A stretch of DNA of 60,684 nt from Ruminococcus sp. GTDB lineage: Bacteria; Bacillota; Clostridia; Oscillospirales; Ruminococcaceae. The position numbers were made by a program, and so were the translations under genes. A model generated the notes under the pieces. It was not told the DNA's origin, did not search any database, and saw only the letters and a list, made by a program, of their open reading frames with translations. Shown piece after piece: positions 1 to 9,152 of this stretch (the first letter of the stretch is position 1; each line of letters begins with the position of its first letter). The stretch lies in contig SVNK01000011.1 of assembly GCA_015066935.1 (NCBI GenBank), positions 1-60,684 on the forward strand, read 5' to 3'.

Positions 1-3000
1 ATTTCAATCCACGCTCCCCGTGTGGGGAGCGACGCCCGCCCTGAAGGGCGGCCAAGCTCAGATTAAAAATTTCAATCCACGCTCCCCGTGTGGGGAGCGA
101 CTGTCAAGTATTCTGGGGGTCGCAAAGCTCCCCCCAATTTCAATCCACGCTCCCCGTGTGGGGAGCGACCGGCACTCCGCACGATCCTAACGACCTGTTA
201 CAGCTATTTCAATCCACGCTCCCCGTGTGGGGAGCGACTACACGCCAGCAGGAAAGGCGAGAGAGTATTCGCCATTTCAATCCACGCTCCCCGTGTGGGG
301 AGCGACAATAACCTTGTTTACTCCATACAAAAATATTTTATTTCAATCCACGCTCCCCGTGTGGGGAGCGACGCTGTGTGTATCTTGTCTATCAAGGCAA
401 TTGTAATTTCAATCCACGCTCCCCGTGTGGGGAGCGACACGTCCAAATATAACAGCTTTCTTCTGCGATATTATTTCAATCCACGCTCCCCGTGTGGGGA
501 GCGACTGTATTCCTGTATGGCACAAAAGCAGAGGAAAAATTTCAATCCACGCTCCCCGTGTGGGGAGCGACCCCGGTCAAGATTTTTCTGCATTGTGCTT
601 GTCAAATTTCAATCCACGCTCCCCGTGTGGGGAGCGACACATTTCATTTTTGTTGAAATTTTTAACGGTGTCTATTTCAATCCACGCTCCCCGTGTGGGG
701 AGCGACGGTTCTTTCCGTGTAATCCAAAATACGGATTGACGATTTCAATCCACGCTCCCCGTGTGGGGAGCGACGAGTTTTTCTTCGATTTCTTCCGCCG
801 TGAGATTCGGATTTCAATCCACGCTCCCCGTGTGGGGAGCGACCTCGGAATGGGTGACGCTGGAGGCTGGGGAAAATGAAAATTTCAATCCACGCTCCCC
901 GTGTGGGGAGCGACTGCAAACGATGCACTTACCTTTGCAAGTGCAGGAGATTTCAATCCACGCTCCCCGTGTGGGGAGCGACTGCACCTGCAACAATTGC
1001 TGTATGTGCGACAACAATTTCAATCCACGCTCCCCGTGTGGGGAGCGACATTCTGAAATCAAAAATCTTTTAGAGGAAATTATTATTTCAATCCACGCTC
1101 CCCGTGTGGGGAGCGACTATGGAAGGAGTATCTTCTATTATTACATCTGCTCTTATTTCAATCCACGCTCCCCGTGTGGGGAGCGACACTTACCGGGTTA
1201 ATTTATGATATTGAAGAGTATATTTCAATCCACGCTCCCCGTGTGGGGAGCGACGCATATAGGACAACCATGCATTAACTCTTTGTCATTTCAATCCACG
1301 CTCCCCGTGTGGGGAGCGACACCAACGACCAAGCAGGGGTTATTATGACGGATTAATTTCAATCCACGCTCCCCGTGTGGGGAGCGACAGATGCTGTCAT
1401 ATTTGTATAATCAGGTTCTTCGTATTTCAATCCACGCTCCCCGTGTGGGGAGCGACTTTATAGATGCATTGCAAAAATTATCATATCAAATTTCAATCCA
1501 CGCTCCCCGTGTGGGGAGCGACTGTGACCGCTGTTCCGCTGTCGTAAGGCGTAAGATTTCAATCCACGCTCCCCGTGTGGGGAGCGACCGCAGAAAAAGG
1601 CAGTTGATTGCATTACAAAACAATTTCAATCCACGCTCCCCGTGTGGGGAGCGACAATTTAACAAGATACCCTGCAAGCGGCGGTCAGGGCATTTCAATC
1701 CACGCTCCCCGTGTGGGGAGCGACTATCGATGGAATCAGCTATATAAAAATTGTCGATAATTTCAATCCACGCTCCCCGTGTGGGGAGCGACGCATTGAA
1801 AGTAATTTATTTGGTGTAGTTGCAATATTTCAATCCACGCTCCCCGTGTGGGGAGCGACAAACAATCCTGAGGTAAATAAAAAAGTAAATAAAAATTTCA
1901 ATCCACGCTCCCCGTGTGGGGAGCGACACAATCGAGAATCTTATCAATGGCAAGACTGTTATTTCAATCCACGCTCCCCGTGTGGGGAGCGACAATTTAA
2001 CAAGATACCCTGCAAGCGGCGGTCAGGGCATTTCAATCCACGCTCCCCGTGTGGGGAGCGACTATCGATGGAATCAGCTATATAAAAATTGTCGATAATT
2101 TCAATCCACGCTCCCCGTGTGGGGAGCGACGCATTGAAAGTAATTTATTTGGTGTAGTTGCAATATTTCAATCCACGCTCCCCGTGTGGGGAGCGACTCG
2201 TTGAATTGTGCTACTAAGTAAGCAGTCATTATTTCAATCCACGCTCCCCGTGTGGGGAGCGACTATTTTTTTTGATTTTTATTTATTTGATTTTTTATTT
2301 CAATCCACGCTCCCCGTGTGGGGAGCGACCAACACAAACGCCCATATTTTCTTTACCGTTATAATATTTCAATCCACGCTCCCCGTGTGGGGAGCGACAA
2401 TTAACAAAGCCATAAAATCACCTCATCAATGAATTTCAATCCACGCTCCCCGTGTGGGGAGCGACATAATATCACGTCTTTCTTATTTGATTTAGGTTAT
2501 TTCAATCCACGCTCCCCGTGTGGGGAGCGACTCACAAACCACCAAATAAACCAGAGGGCAGCAGCATTTCAATCCACGCTCCCCGTGTGGGGAGCGACTA
2601 TTGAGTATCTCGGATTGCAAAATGTAAAATTCATTTCAATCCACGCTCCCCGTGTGGGGAGCGACCGAACGAAAAAACGGTAAATATATGTTTTTTGTTA
2701 ATATTTCAATCCACGCTCCCCGTGTGGGGAGCGACCGTACAATATCAGGCATGACACAAAAACAGTTCGGGATTTCAATCCACGCTCCCCGTGTGGGGAG
2801 CGACCAAGCTGAACAGAGTACAGTCAAAGCACAAATGGATTTCAATCCACGCTCCCCGTGTGGGGAGCGACCAACGGTTATAGCGTTCTACTTTGGTACA
2901 CAATACAAATTTCAATCCACGCTCCCCGTGTGGGGAGCGACCCGTCAATATCTATAATGCCGTGTCCTGCGTGCTATTTCAATCCACGCTCCCCGTGTGG

Positions 3001-3483
3001 GGAGCGACGTATCACTAAAGTGTTATAATAAAAGAGTAGTAAAATTTCAATCCACGCTCCCCGTGTGGGGAGCGACGGAAGATGCAGTCAAGGAAGCGAA
3101 AACCTGCCTTATTTCAATCCACGCTCCCCGTGTGGGGAGCGACTATAATACGATGTGGCAAGGGCGGACGAGAGGCAATCATTTCAATCCACGCTCCCCG
3201 TGTGGGGAGCGACATAATGGTGATAGCAGTATGTATACTGCGATTGTTATTTCAATCCACGCTCCCCGTGTGGGGAGCGACCTATACAGTAGGAAGAATT
3301 TCGCCTACATAGTAGATTTCAATCCACGCTCCCCGTGTGGGGAGCGACGCCTTGGCGTTGTAACGGTCTTTGACTTCGGATATTTCAATCCACGCTCCCC
3401 GTGTGGGGAGCGACATTATACATATAGGAAAAAAACTTCCTATATAGTAGATTTCAATCCACGCTCCCCGTGTGGGGAGCGAC
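1..3483 (-). CRISPR. Type I-C CRISPR array, 52 repeats in view (truncated at left edge)
   Basis: The 33-bp repeat reads on the plus strand ATTTCAATCC...(13 nt)...GGGGAGCGAC, with an internal GCTCCCC/GGGGAGC stem. It occurs 52 times from position 1 to 3451-3483 and every copy I read is identical. The 51 spacers are 33-38 nt. On the minus strand the repeat ends in GTGGATTGAAAT, the usual type I-C crRNA 5' handle, and the cas operon and leader lie to the right. The array is therefore transcribed right to left and the newest spacers are near 3450. The repeat at position 1 shows the array continues outside the window. Spacers following the repeats at 1623, 1692 and 1760 recur exactly after the repeats at 1961, 2030 and 2098. 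The open frames that run through this region are artefacts of the repeat. Confidence 0.98.
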
Positions 3484-3644
3484 AGCAAAATTCACCAAAA
3501 GTGCGATATATACGCAGTTGTATATATAGTGAATTCTGACATTTATCCTATTTATATCCCGATGGAAAAATCGGCATGATAGTTATTTTGCATATGAAAC
3601 TGGTGCGAAACCCCCGATACTTTTATGTTTACTTGTGATTCGCA
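3484..3644 (-). promoter_or_regulatory. CRISPR leader
   Basis: This A+T-rich 161-bp stretch separates the last repeat from the cas2 stop codon and has no gene. It carries inverted GTGCGAA / TTCGCAC arms at about 3603-3609 and 3638-3644, the second arm reaching the cas2 stop; paired arms of this kind are, from memory, characteristic of type I-C leaders. Next to the first repeat there is a nested inverted repeat: AATTCAC at 3489-3495, GTGAATT at 3529-3535, with TATATA tracts between them. Transcription of the array should start here on the minus strand. A TATAAA-like -10 near 3551-3556 (minus strand) is possible, but I cannot assign a -35 with confidence. Confidence 0.8.
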
Positions 3645-3935
3645 CTAAAAAATCAATGGCTTATCAACTTCAATGGTATCTTTTATTCCAAAATGCTCTG
3701 CTTTTGAACGCTGGTTATCATTCAGATAATAAAATCGGAGCGAATCTTTGGAATCATCGATTTCTTTCAGCAGATTACTTTTCAGCAAACGCCATTGTGC
3801 CGCATCCGCCTGACATTCAAAAACGGAATTTTGTACTCTGATTCCATAATTCACGCAAAGTTTGGCTACACGTCTTAGACGTTTTTTTCCTGCGGCATCT
3901 GTTGTATTCACGTCATACGTTATCAATATAAACAT
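3645..3935 (-). CDS. cas2: CRISPR-associated endonuclease Cas2
   Basis: A 96-residue protein of typical Cas2 size. It starts MFILITYDVNT, the conserved first beta strand with the metal-site Asp in YDV, followed by RLRRVAKLCVNYGIRVQNSVFEC, the region that forms the dimer ferredoxin fold. With Cas1 it forms the Cas1-Cas2 integrase that inserts new spacers at the leader end of the array. It is the last gene of the operon, begins 3 nt after cas1 ends, and its stop codon borders the leader inverted repeat. Nothing looks broken. Confidence 0.96.
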   Translation of the reverse strand: MFILITYDVNTTDAAGKKRLRRVAKLCVNYGIRVQNSVFECQADAAQWRLLKSNLLKEIDDSKDSLRFYYLNDNQRSKAEHFGIKDTIEVDKPLIF

Positions 3936-3938
3936 TTT

Positions 3939-4970
3939 TCACTTCCATAAAAACGGTGGATATGCGTCCATATCACCACGAAGATATCTTGCAAGCAAAA
4001 GTGCCTGTGCATATGGAACCATTCCCCATTGTATTTTCTCATCGAGAAAAGGGTGTTTTATTTCTTCGTCTTTTCTGTTCTGCCATGCAGTAAGAAACGC
4101 ACGTCTGCCGTCGTCATTGAGCAGAACGGCACCGTCCTCACGCAATACAAAATGATTCGGAGCAATAATACGCTTATTTATTGCAGTAAGAACAAAACGA
4201 TCACACATTACTGCACGAAATTCCTCCAGTAAATCAAGTGCAAGTGATCTTCTGCCCGGACGATCTGTATGCATGAATCCTACATAAGCGTCAAGTCCCA
4301 CAGCTTCCAGAGCCGACGTACACATACTCGTACAAAGGGAATATGCAAAGGAAAGCATTGCATTTACACGGTCAAGAGGGGGACGGCGGTTTCTTCCGAT
4401 GAATCTGAAATCGTCCTTTTGCTGAAGTATCATATCATTAAATACTGAGAAGTATACACTTGCCGCTTCTCCCTCTATTCCACGCAATGTGTCAATATTT
4501 TCAGCATTTATGGTACTATCTATAGCGTTTTTCAAATAAATTGATTTGCTTTTAAATAATTCGGTATCTATACGCAGAGAATGGTCACGAATAGTCCGTT
4601 CAAGAGTCCATCTGCTGTTATACAGCTTTGCCGAAATAATATTTTTTGCAATTCCAAGGCTTTGCCCGGAGTCGTCAGCAGTCCTGTACTGTTTCCGCCT
4701 GAGAAGGACATTCCCATTTACTTCTCCCTCAACCCTTGCAAGAAATCTGCCGTTTCTTGACATGAATACAAGCTCACGGCATTCAGAAACACATTTTGCC
4801 ATGAGTGCAGGACTTGCACCGCTTCCGCCGAAGATCATGATGCGTTCGAGATTGTGAAGCGGTATTCGTCCGATTTCTGTTCTGTCGGCTGATATTACAA
4901 CATTTTCTCCGTCAAGTGAAATATATCTGTCAGGGGTTGTTATATACAAAGTATTCAGTAGTTTTTTCAT
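3939..4970 (-). CDS. cas1: CRISPR-associated endonuclease Cas1 (type I-C)
   Basis: A 343-residue Cas1, normal length for subtype I-C. The N-terminal beta-rich domain begins MKKLLNTLYITTPDRYISLD. The alpha-helical catalytic domain shows the metal ligands in order: Glu in LRGIEGEAASVYF, His in YVGFMHTDRPGR, and the Asp/Glu cluster in LALDLLEEFRAVMCDR. It is the metal-dependent DNA integrase subunit for spacer acquisition. Its start overlaps the end of cas4 by 4 nt (ATGA), so translation is probably coupled. The adaptation genes cas4-cas1-cas2 follow the interference genes in one operon. Confidence 0.97.
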   Translation of the reverse strand: MKKLLNTLYITTPDRYISLDGENVVISADRTEIGRIPLHNLERIMIFGGSGASPALMAKCVSECRELVFMSRNGRFLARVEGEVNGNVLLRRKQYRTADDSGQSLGIAKNIISAKLYNSRWTLERTIRDHSLRIDTELFKSKSIYLKNAIDSTINAENIDTLRGIEGEAASVYFSVFNDMILQQKDDFRFIGRNRRPPLDRVNAMLSFAYSLCTSMCTSALEAVGLDAYVGFMHTDRPGRRSLALDLLEEFRAVMCDRFVLTAINKRIIAPNHFVLREDGAVLLNDDGRRAFLTAWQNRKDEEIKHPFLDEKIQWGMVPYAQALLLARYLRGDMDAYPPFLWK

Positions 4971-5629
4971 TCTTCGTCACCATTAAGTGTTCTCATGATA
5001 TATTCTGCTGCACTTCTTTCCTTATTCAGCACGGGCAGACATATATCCTTCAATGAACAGGCATTACAGGCTTTGGTACGTTTGACCTTCGGGGTATGCT
5101 GTCTGTTATACAGCTGATGCATTTCATGTATCATTGCGGATGTTTTATCCCTGAGTGATTCATCAAGAACAACAGTATGCCTTCTGCGTGTTTCACCATA
5201 ATACAGATAACCTTCGTGAATATCACAGCACAGCATTTCTTCAAGGCACATTGCCTGTGCGCATAGCTGCAATTCATCGCAGTTATTTTCCTTTGGCTGA
5301 CCACGTTTATATTCCACGGGAATAACATTGTATCTGCCGTCAAGACTTGAAATATAAATGCCGTCTGGTGATTTATGAAATTCAACAACATCACATTCGC
5401 CGCTTATTCCGAGTTCTGCCGATGATATCTGCATAGCTCTTGTTATTACGACATCTCCTCTTTTTTCACGGAATTCACAGTCATGAGCTTTTGTGTGCAT
5501 GATTCTTCCGTCAGCAGTACGGTAATTCTCAGCCCACTGCTGTTCAATGTGGATAAGAGCCCATTGTCTGCGGCAAAAGGCAAAATGCTGCAAACCTGAA
5601 AGCATCAGGTAATCTTCTTCACGATACAT
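4967..5629 (-). CDS. cas4: CRISPR-associated exonuclease Cas4
   Basis: A 220-residue RecB-type nuclease. The N-terminal Cys of an iron-sulfur site is in HFAFCRRQWALIHIEQQW; the other three are in the C-terminal motif CNACSLKDICLP. Between them are GECDVVEF and PVEYKRGQPK, which carry the Asp and the Glu-x-Lys of the PD-(D/E)XK nuclease core. In type I-C systems Cas4 joins Cas1-Cas2 to trim prespacers and select the PAM. It overlaps cas1 by 4 nt, and its start codon overlaps the end of cas7 by 1 nt. All key residues are present. Confidence 0.96.
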   Translation of the reverse strand: MYREEDYLMLSGLQHFAFCRRQWALIHIEQQWAENYRTADGRIMHTKAHDCEFREKRGDVVITRAMQISSAELGISGECDVVEFHKSPDGIYISSLDGRYNVIPVEYKRGQPKENNCDELQLCAQAMCLEEMLCCDIHEGYLYYGETRRRHTVVLDESLRDKTSAMIHEMHQLYNRQHTPKVKRTKACNACSLKDICLPVLNKERSAAEYIMRTLNGDEE

Positions 5630-6501
5630 TACATCAAATCAATGATCTCAGGAGCAATGCCTTCGATTTCATTAAGCGTTATTTCATAATCTTCAAAACT
5701 GTGCGGAGCTAAAACACTGTCTTTCAGCTTGATTTTCAGTGCACGATGAATCTTTGCGGAACTGCATTTAGGTGTTTTGCAGTCATGCTCCCACCAGTAA
5801 ACACGGCATACTTCCATGCTGCCTTCAGGACGTGCAGAGGAGGCATCGTTTTCGAACAGGGTGCAGAGTGCAGACTTTATCTTTTCTGCGTCTTCGTCTG
5901 AAAAACCTGTTTTTTCCGCAAGCTGACAGTTTATGCTTCCGTTGATAACATACATACCGAAATTTACTACAGATTTATCTCCTAAACGGTTTTTATCTAA
6001 TCCTTCTGTATTGACATCTTTTTTATTATTTACAGAAGATGAAATTTTTAATGTGTTTATTTCAATAGGAGAAATACTATGTGCAATCTGAATTGAAACA
6101 GGTCCTCTAATAGGAACAGAAATTCCTTCTCCTTTTTTCTTATCACCATCAGAAAAAGCAAATACTTGCCCAAAACTACGAACATCCATCCATTCTTCAC
6201 AAGCAGTTTTAGCATAATCATCTCTATTAGGATTTTTTCCTAATGATTTCAGCTTTTCGTTCTTTTCAGCTCTGATTTTCAGACTACCACATCCGTCATC
6301 GCAGCGGTCATCGGACTGTACAAATATCTTCTCGCCCATATCCTGAAGACGATTGCGTATTTTTCGCTTGATACATACGTCAGAGATTTCTCCGCAGCCG
6401 TCAAAAGCCTCACGGGGACGGTTTCCGTTAAGCGGGTCGCCGTTGGGATTTGCATTTTTAGCAGTAATAATTACAGAAAAATCAATTTTGTGGTTAAGCA
6501 T
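5629..6501 (-). CDS. cas7: Type I-C Cascade backbone subunit Cas7 (Csd2)
   Basis: A 290-residue RAMP protein of the Csd2/Cas7c family. The opening segment DFSVIITAKNANPNGDPLNG and the later RKIRNRLQDMGEKIFVQ are characteristic of the family, as is FGQVFAFSDGDKKKGEGISVPIRGPVS. Several copies coat the crRNA spacer and form the spine of Cascade. The start is supported by GAGGAGG eight bases upstream, which lies within the last codons of cas8c, so the two genes are tightly coupled. The gene is intact. Confidence 0.96.
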   Translation of the reverse strand: MLNHKIDFSVIITAKNANPNGDPLNGNRPREAFDGCGEISDVCIKRKIRNRLQDMGEKIFVQSDDRCDDGCGSLKIRAEKNEKLKSLGKNPNRDDYAKTACEEWMDVRSFGQVFAFSDGDKKKGEGISVPIRGPVSIQIAHSISPIEINTLKISSSVNNKKDVNTEGLDKNRLGDKSVVNFGMYVINGSINCQLAEKTGFSDEDAEKIKSALCTLFENDASSARPEGSMEVCRVYWWEHDCKTPKCSSAKIHRALKIKLKDSVLAPHSFEDYEITLNEIEGIAPEIIDLM

Positions 6502-6504
6502 ATT

Positions 6505-6876
6505 TTATTCCTCCTCAGTTTTCTTTGAATTATAAATTTCAGCGTTATAGTGATGATATCCCAGCAGATATGCAGAAGTAAGAGGACTATCATCTGAAAA
6601 TTCATTCAATTTGAAATTTCCCATAACGGAATTAAGCATTTTTTCATAATGAATGCTTTTTCCGCCAAGCTTTGTCATGTAAACCCGAACTTGTTTTTCG
6701 ATTGTTGCCCATGTTGTGAACGGACGCTTTGCAAACATGCTCCAATAGCGTTTTGCGTTGGTAATACGGGACTTTTTGTCGTTATCATCGTATGTGGCAT
6801 ACTCTGCGGCATCTGCGATTGCAAGCAGACAGCCAAAGAGATAACTGCGGTCTTTTTCATTAGGGTCATAAGCCAT
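6505..6876 (-). CDS. cas11c: Probable internally initiated Cas11c small subunit within cas8c
   Basis: Type I-C systems are known to produce the Cascade small subunit Cas11c from an internal start inside cas8c. Here an in-frame ATG at 6876 lies 9 nt after AGAGAGGT (6886-6893) and would yield a 123-residue product, MAYDPNEKDRSYLFG onward, ending at the cas8c stop. It starts just before the conserved YLFGCLLA block and matches the expected size of about 120 residues. Another in-frame ATG at 6921 has a worse site. The internal ribosome binding site is seen; that it is used is inference. Confidence 0.55.
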   Translation of the reverse strand: MAYDPNEKDRSYLFGCLLAIADAAEYATYDDNDKKSRITNAKRYWSMFAKRPFTTWATIEKQVRVYMTKLGGKSIHYEKMLNSVMGNFKLNEFSDDSPLTSAYLLGYHHYNAEIYNSKKTEEE

Positions 6877-8388
6877 AGATGTTATACCTCTCTTTCGGTC
6901 AAAATTTTGTTTACGTATCATTCCGCAGGCTGTTTCGATAACTTTGCGGTGATTATATCCGTTTTCATACGCAAGGGGATTTGACGCCTTTTTCACAAGA
7001 TTATGCACTATGTCGGCAGGTATTGCTCTTCCCTGCGTTATGCACGGCAGCAGACGCAGAACATTATCTTTTTCGATTTCTTTCTTTGTCTCAAGATAGC
7101 CCTTTCCGTTTTCCATACCATAGGCACAATTGATAATTTCCCTGAGTGCAAAAGAATTGATTCCGCTTGTCCGATGTTTTGAATAAAAACGCAGGGCGGA
7201 TGTTTCAGAGTGCCATTTTACAAGCTGTTCAAGGAGTCGTGAATGTTCAAGTTCTTCATAGATTGAAATTGAAAGACGTCCTGGAGTTGCGGCATCAACG
7301 CCCATAAGCATAACTTTTGAATCAATTTCAAAATTCTTTGTGCCGAATATGCTCCTGCGAAGAAAATCACGGTATATAGGTTCTGTATCCGGCAGAATCT
7401 TTTCCGTTTCTTCTCCGAAGTACTCGTCGTCATCTACATCATACGCAGAGCCTGTTATATTCGGATTATCCCGCATTGAACTTGTCCAGACAACAAGCTG
7501 CAATGTATCAAACTGCATTGACTCTTTTTTCTTGCCCGATTCGGCAACGCTGATTCCCTGACGCTGAATAAGCCAGCGAAGCGCATTGTGCATTTTCTGG
7601 GAAAAGTCATAGCTTACGGAGATAGCCTGCTTATCATTTGTAAATCTTCCTAAATATGCAAGTTTTTGATCATTAAGACAAATTAATTTTGCATTTGGAC
7701 TTCTTGAAATAATCTGTTTTGAGTGCTCGGTATTTTCCATTATGGGTAACTGTTTGCCTAATGCATAACACAATCCTTTTTCAGAATTTGATTGCATTGA
7801 AAGAGAATAATTCTTATAGGCAGTATACAATGTTTCATCTTTCCAAGTCTGACTTTCTCTGGATAATTCGGGATAATAAATACAAAAACGAATAAAAGAA
7901 CTTAGTTTCTTTTCATCAATTTTTTCTTCTTTTAGTTCTATAACATGGCAATCAAGTAAATCCGAAAATAAAGTACACTTGGTTATATATGCATATACGG
8001 CAGATACTGCATCATGTCTATATTCACTTTCATTCCATTTCTTTAATTGTTCAACGTATGCTTCATAAAATTTTTTATATTTGTCTGTCTTTAGATATTT
8101 CTCAATATCTCCTGCTAAATAAAACAATTTATCAGCAAATGGATGCGGTGGCGGAGTTGGTCCTGAACGTTTAGCAGATGCTGCACTAACGGGAATAATT
8201 GTATTACGTCCCTCCTCCTTAGAAAGAACAGCTGCTGATACAAAAGTTCCGTCGGATTTGAGAGTGACCTCAATCTGTGCATTTGCAGTTGAATGCGAAA
8301 CAGGCAGTAATACTGTTCCGTCACGCTGAACTGTTCCGCGCTGCTGTTCATAGACCTTATACAGTTCATCTGTCCAGCTCAAAATCAT
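6505..8388 (-). CDS. cas8c: Type I-C Cascade large subunit Cas8c (Csd1)
   Basis: A protein of about 627 residues (Csd1 family, usual length about 570-630) that recognises the PAM and opens the target duplex. The N-terminus SWTDELYKVYEQQ matches the family's usual SW..LY..YE start, and a C-terminal YLFGCLLAIADAAE block corresponds to the region shared with the small subunit. The start is ambiguous. ATG at 8388 lies only 2 nt after GGGAGG (8391-8396), whereas an in-frame TTG at 8382 lies 8 nt after it and gives MSWTDELY, closer to family starts. An in-frame GTG at 8448 has no ribosome binding site and overlaps cas5 by a long way, so I rejected it. The gene start overlaps the end of cas5 by about 20 nt. 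Confidence 0.94.
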   Translation of the reverse strand: MILSWTDELYKVYEQQRGTVQRDGTVLLPVSHSTANAQIEVTLKSDGTFVSAAVLSKEEGRNTIIPVSAASAKRSGPTPPPHPFADKLFYLAGDIEKYLKTDKYKKFYEAYVEQLKKWNESEYRHDAVSAVYAYITKCTLFSDLLDCHVIELKEEKIDEKKLSSFIRFCIYYPELSRESQTWKDETLYTAYKNYSLSMQSNSEKGLCYALGKQLPIMENTEHSKQIISRSPNAKLICLNDQKLAYLGRFTNDKQAISVSYDFSQKMHNALRWLIQRQGISVAESGKKKESMQFDTLQLVVWTSSMRDNPNITGSAYDVDDDEYFGEETEKILPDTEPIYRDFLRRSIFGTKNFEIDSKVMLMGVDAATPGRLSISIYEELEHSRLLEQLVKWHSETSALRFYSKHRTSGINSFALREIINCAYGMENGKGYLETKKEIEKDNVLRLLPCITQGRAIPADIVHNLVKKASNPLAYENGYNHRKVIETACGMIRKQNFDRKRGITSMAYDPNEKDRSYLFGCLLAIADAAEYATYDDNDKKSRITNAKRYWSMFAKRPFTTWATIEKQVRVYMTKLGGKSIHYEKMLNSVMGNFKLNEFSDDSPLTSAYLLGYHHYNAEIYNSKKTEEE

Positions 8389-9133
8389 CACCTCCCGCCA
8401 GTAAATTGAGTCCGTCCTCGCTGAGTCCGGAGAAATTGCCAAGATCACTGCCGAAAGGCTTGATCTCCATAGGCTTTATATGACGTTTGATTGTACAGTC
8501 CTTTGGCGGCAGAAAATCAATATATCCGTCATTCATAACAGGATTCCAGAAACGCACAGTCATCTGTCCCATATCATCGGGATTCTCTGCTTCATCGGCA
8601 TAAGTAAACCCATGAAACATAAGGCTGTAAGGGATGCTGCCTGTGCCGTCATATTCACCTGCTCCCTCACCGAAAACGCATGGCTCGACGTAACCCTGAC
8701 ATTCACGTGTTCCTAAAAAGATGTCACGTCTGCCACCTCGTTCAATCATTCTTCGTGCGATGTTGTGGTGTTTATGTTCGTTGCGGTCACATTCAAGCTC
8801 CGGACGATTCATATTCCACTCGAAATGTGCTCTGACCTGATAGCATACGTCCTCCAGATAAGTGTAATATGCAAGGTCGTTTCCACCGCCGTACTTTATG
8901 GGACGTATTCCCTTGCGCACGGTTTTAATGGGATTCATAATACGCACAGAGTCTATGTACCAAACGAGAGTAGGTTTCCAATATACACTGTGAAGTATAC
9001 CTTTAAGAGCTTCGTATGTTGGTATCATATATGTACAGCGTTCGCCTCCTGTACGTGTAAGCACATCAGTAAACATGGCATACTTGCCATGCACTTTGAA
9101 TTCAACAGTGTTTCGGTGCTTGTTTTTTTCCAT
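8366..9133 (-). CDS. cas5c: Type I-C Cas5 (Cas5c/Cas5d), pre-crRNA endonuclease
   Basis: A 255-residue RAMP protein. In subtype I-C, which lacks Cas6, Cas5 itself cuts the pre-crRNA at the base of the repeat hairpin and stays bound to the 5' handle. The Lys-His pair of the known active site is visible in the central EHKHHNIARRMIERGG segment. The N-terminus EFKVHGKYAMFTDVLTRTGGE and the Gly-rich PSLMFHGFTY-like turn at YSLMFHGFTY fit the family. The start has AAGGAAG about 10 nt upstream. It follows cas3 with a 19-nt gap and runs into cas8c. Confidence 0.95.
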   Translation of the reverse strand: MEKNKHRNTVEFKVHGKYAMFTDVLTRTGGERCTYMIPTYEALKGILHSVYWKPTLVWYIDSVRIMNPIKTVRKGIRPIKYGGGNDLAYYTYLEDVCYQVRAHFEWNMNRPELECDRNEHKHHNIARRMIERGGRRDIFLGTRECQGYVEPCVFGEGAGEYDGTGSIPYSLMFHGFTYADEAENPDDMGQMTVRFWNPVMNDGYIDFLPPKDCTIKRHIKPMEIKPFGSDLGNFSGLSEDGLNLLAGGDDFELDR

Positions 9134-9152
9134 AATAAATCACTTCCTTTGA

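Noticed and set aside
1..3483. Array transcribed on the plus strand
   Set aside because: The repeat end that matches the I-C 5' handle, the leader position and the cas operon direction all point to the minus strand.
88..3539. Long open frames on both strands across the CRISPR array, up to 263 codons
   Set aside because: They encode only the repeat in different frames (for example FNPRSPCGER, ISIHAPRVGSD, SLPTRGAWIEI) alternating with spacer codons, and have no ribosome binding sites.
8389..8448. 20-codon N-terminal extension of cas8c from GTG 8448
   Set aside because: It overlaps cas5 by over 80 nt, lacks a ribosome binding site, and is not typical of the family N-terminus.
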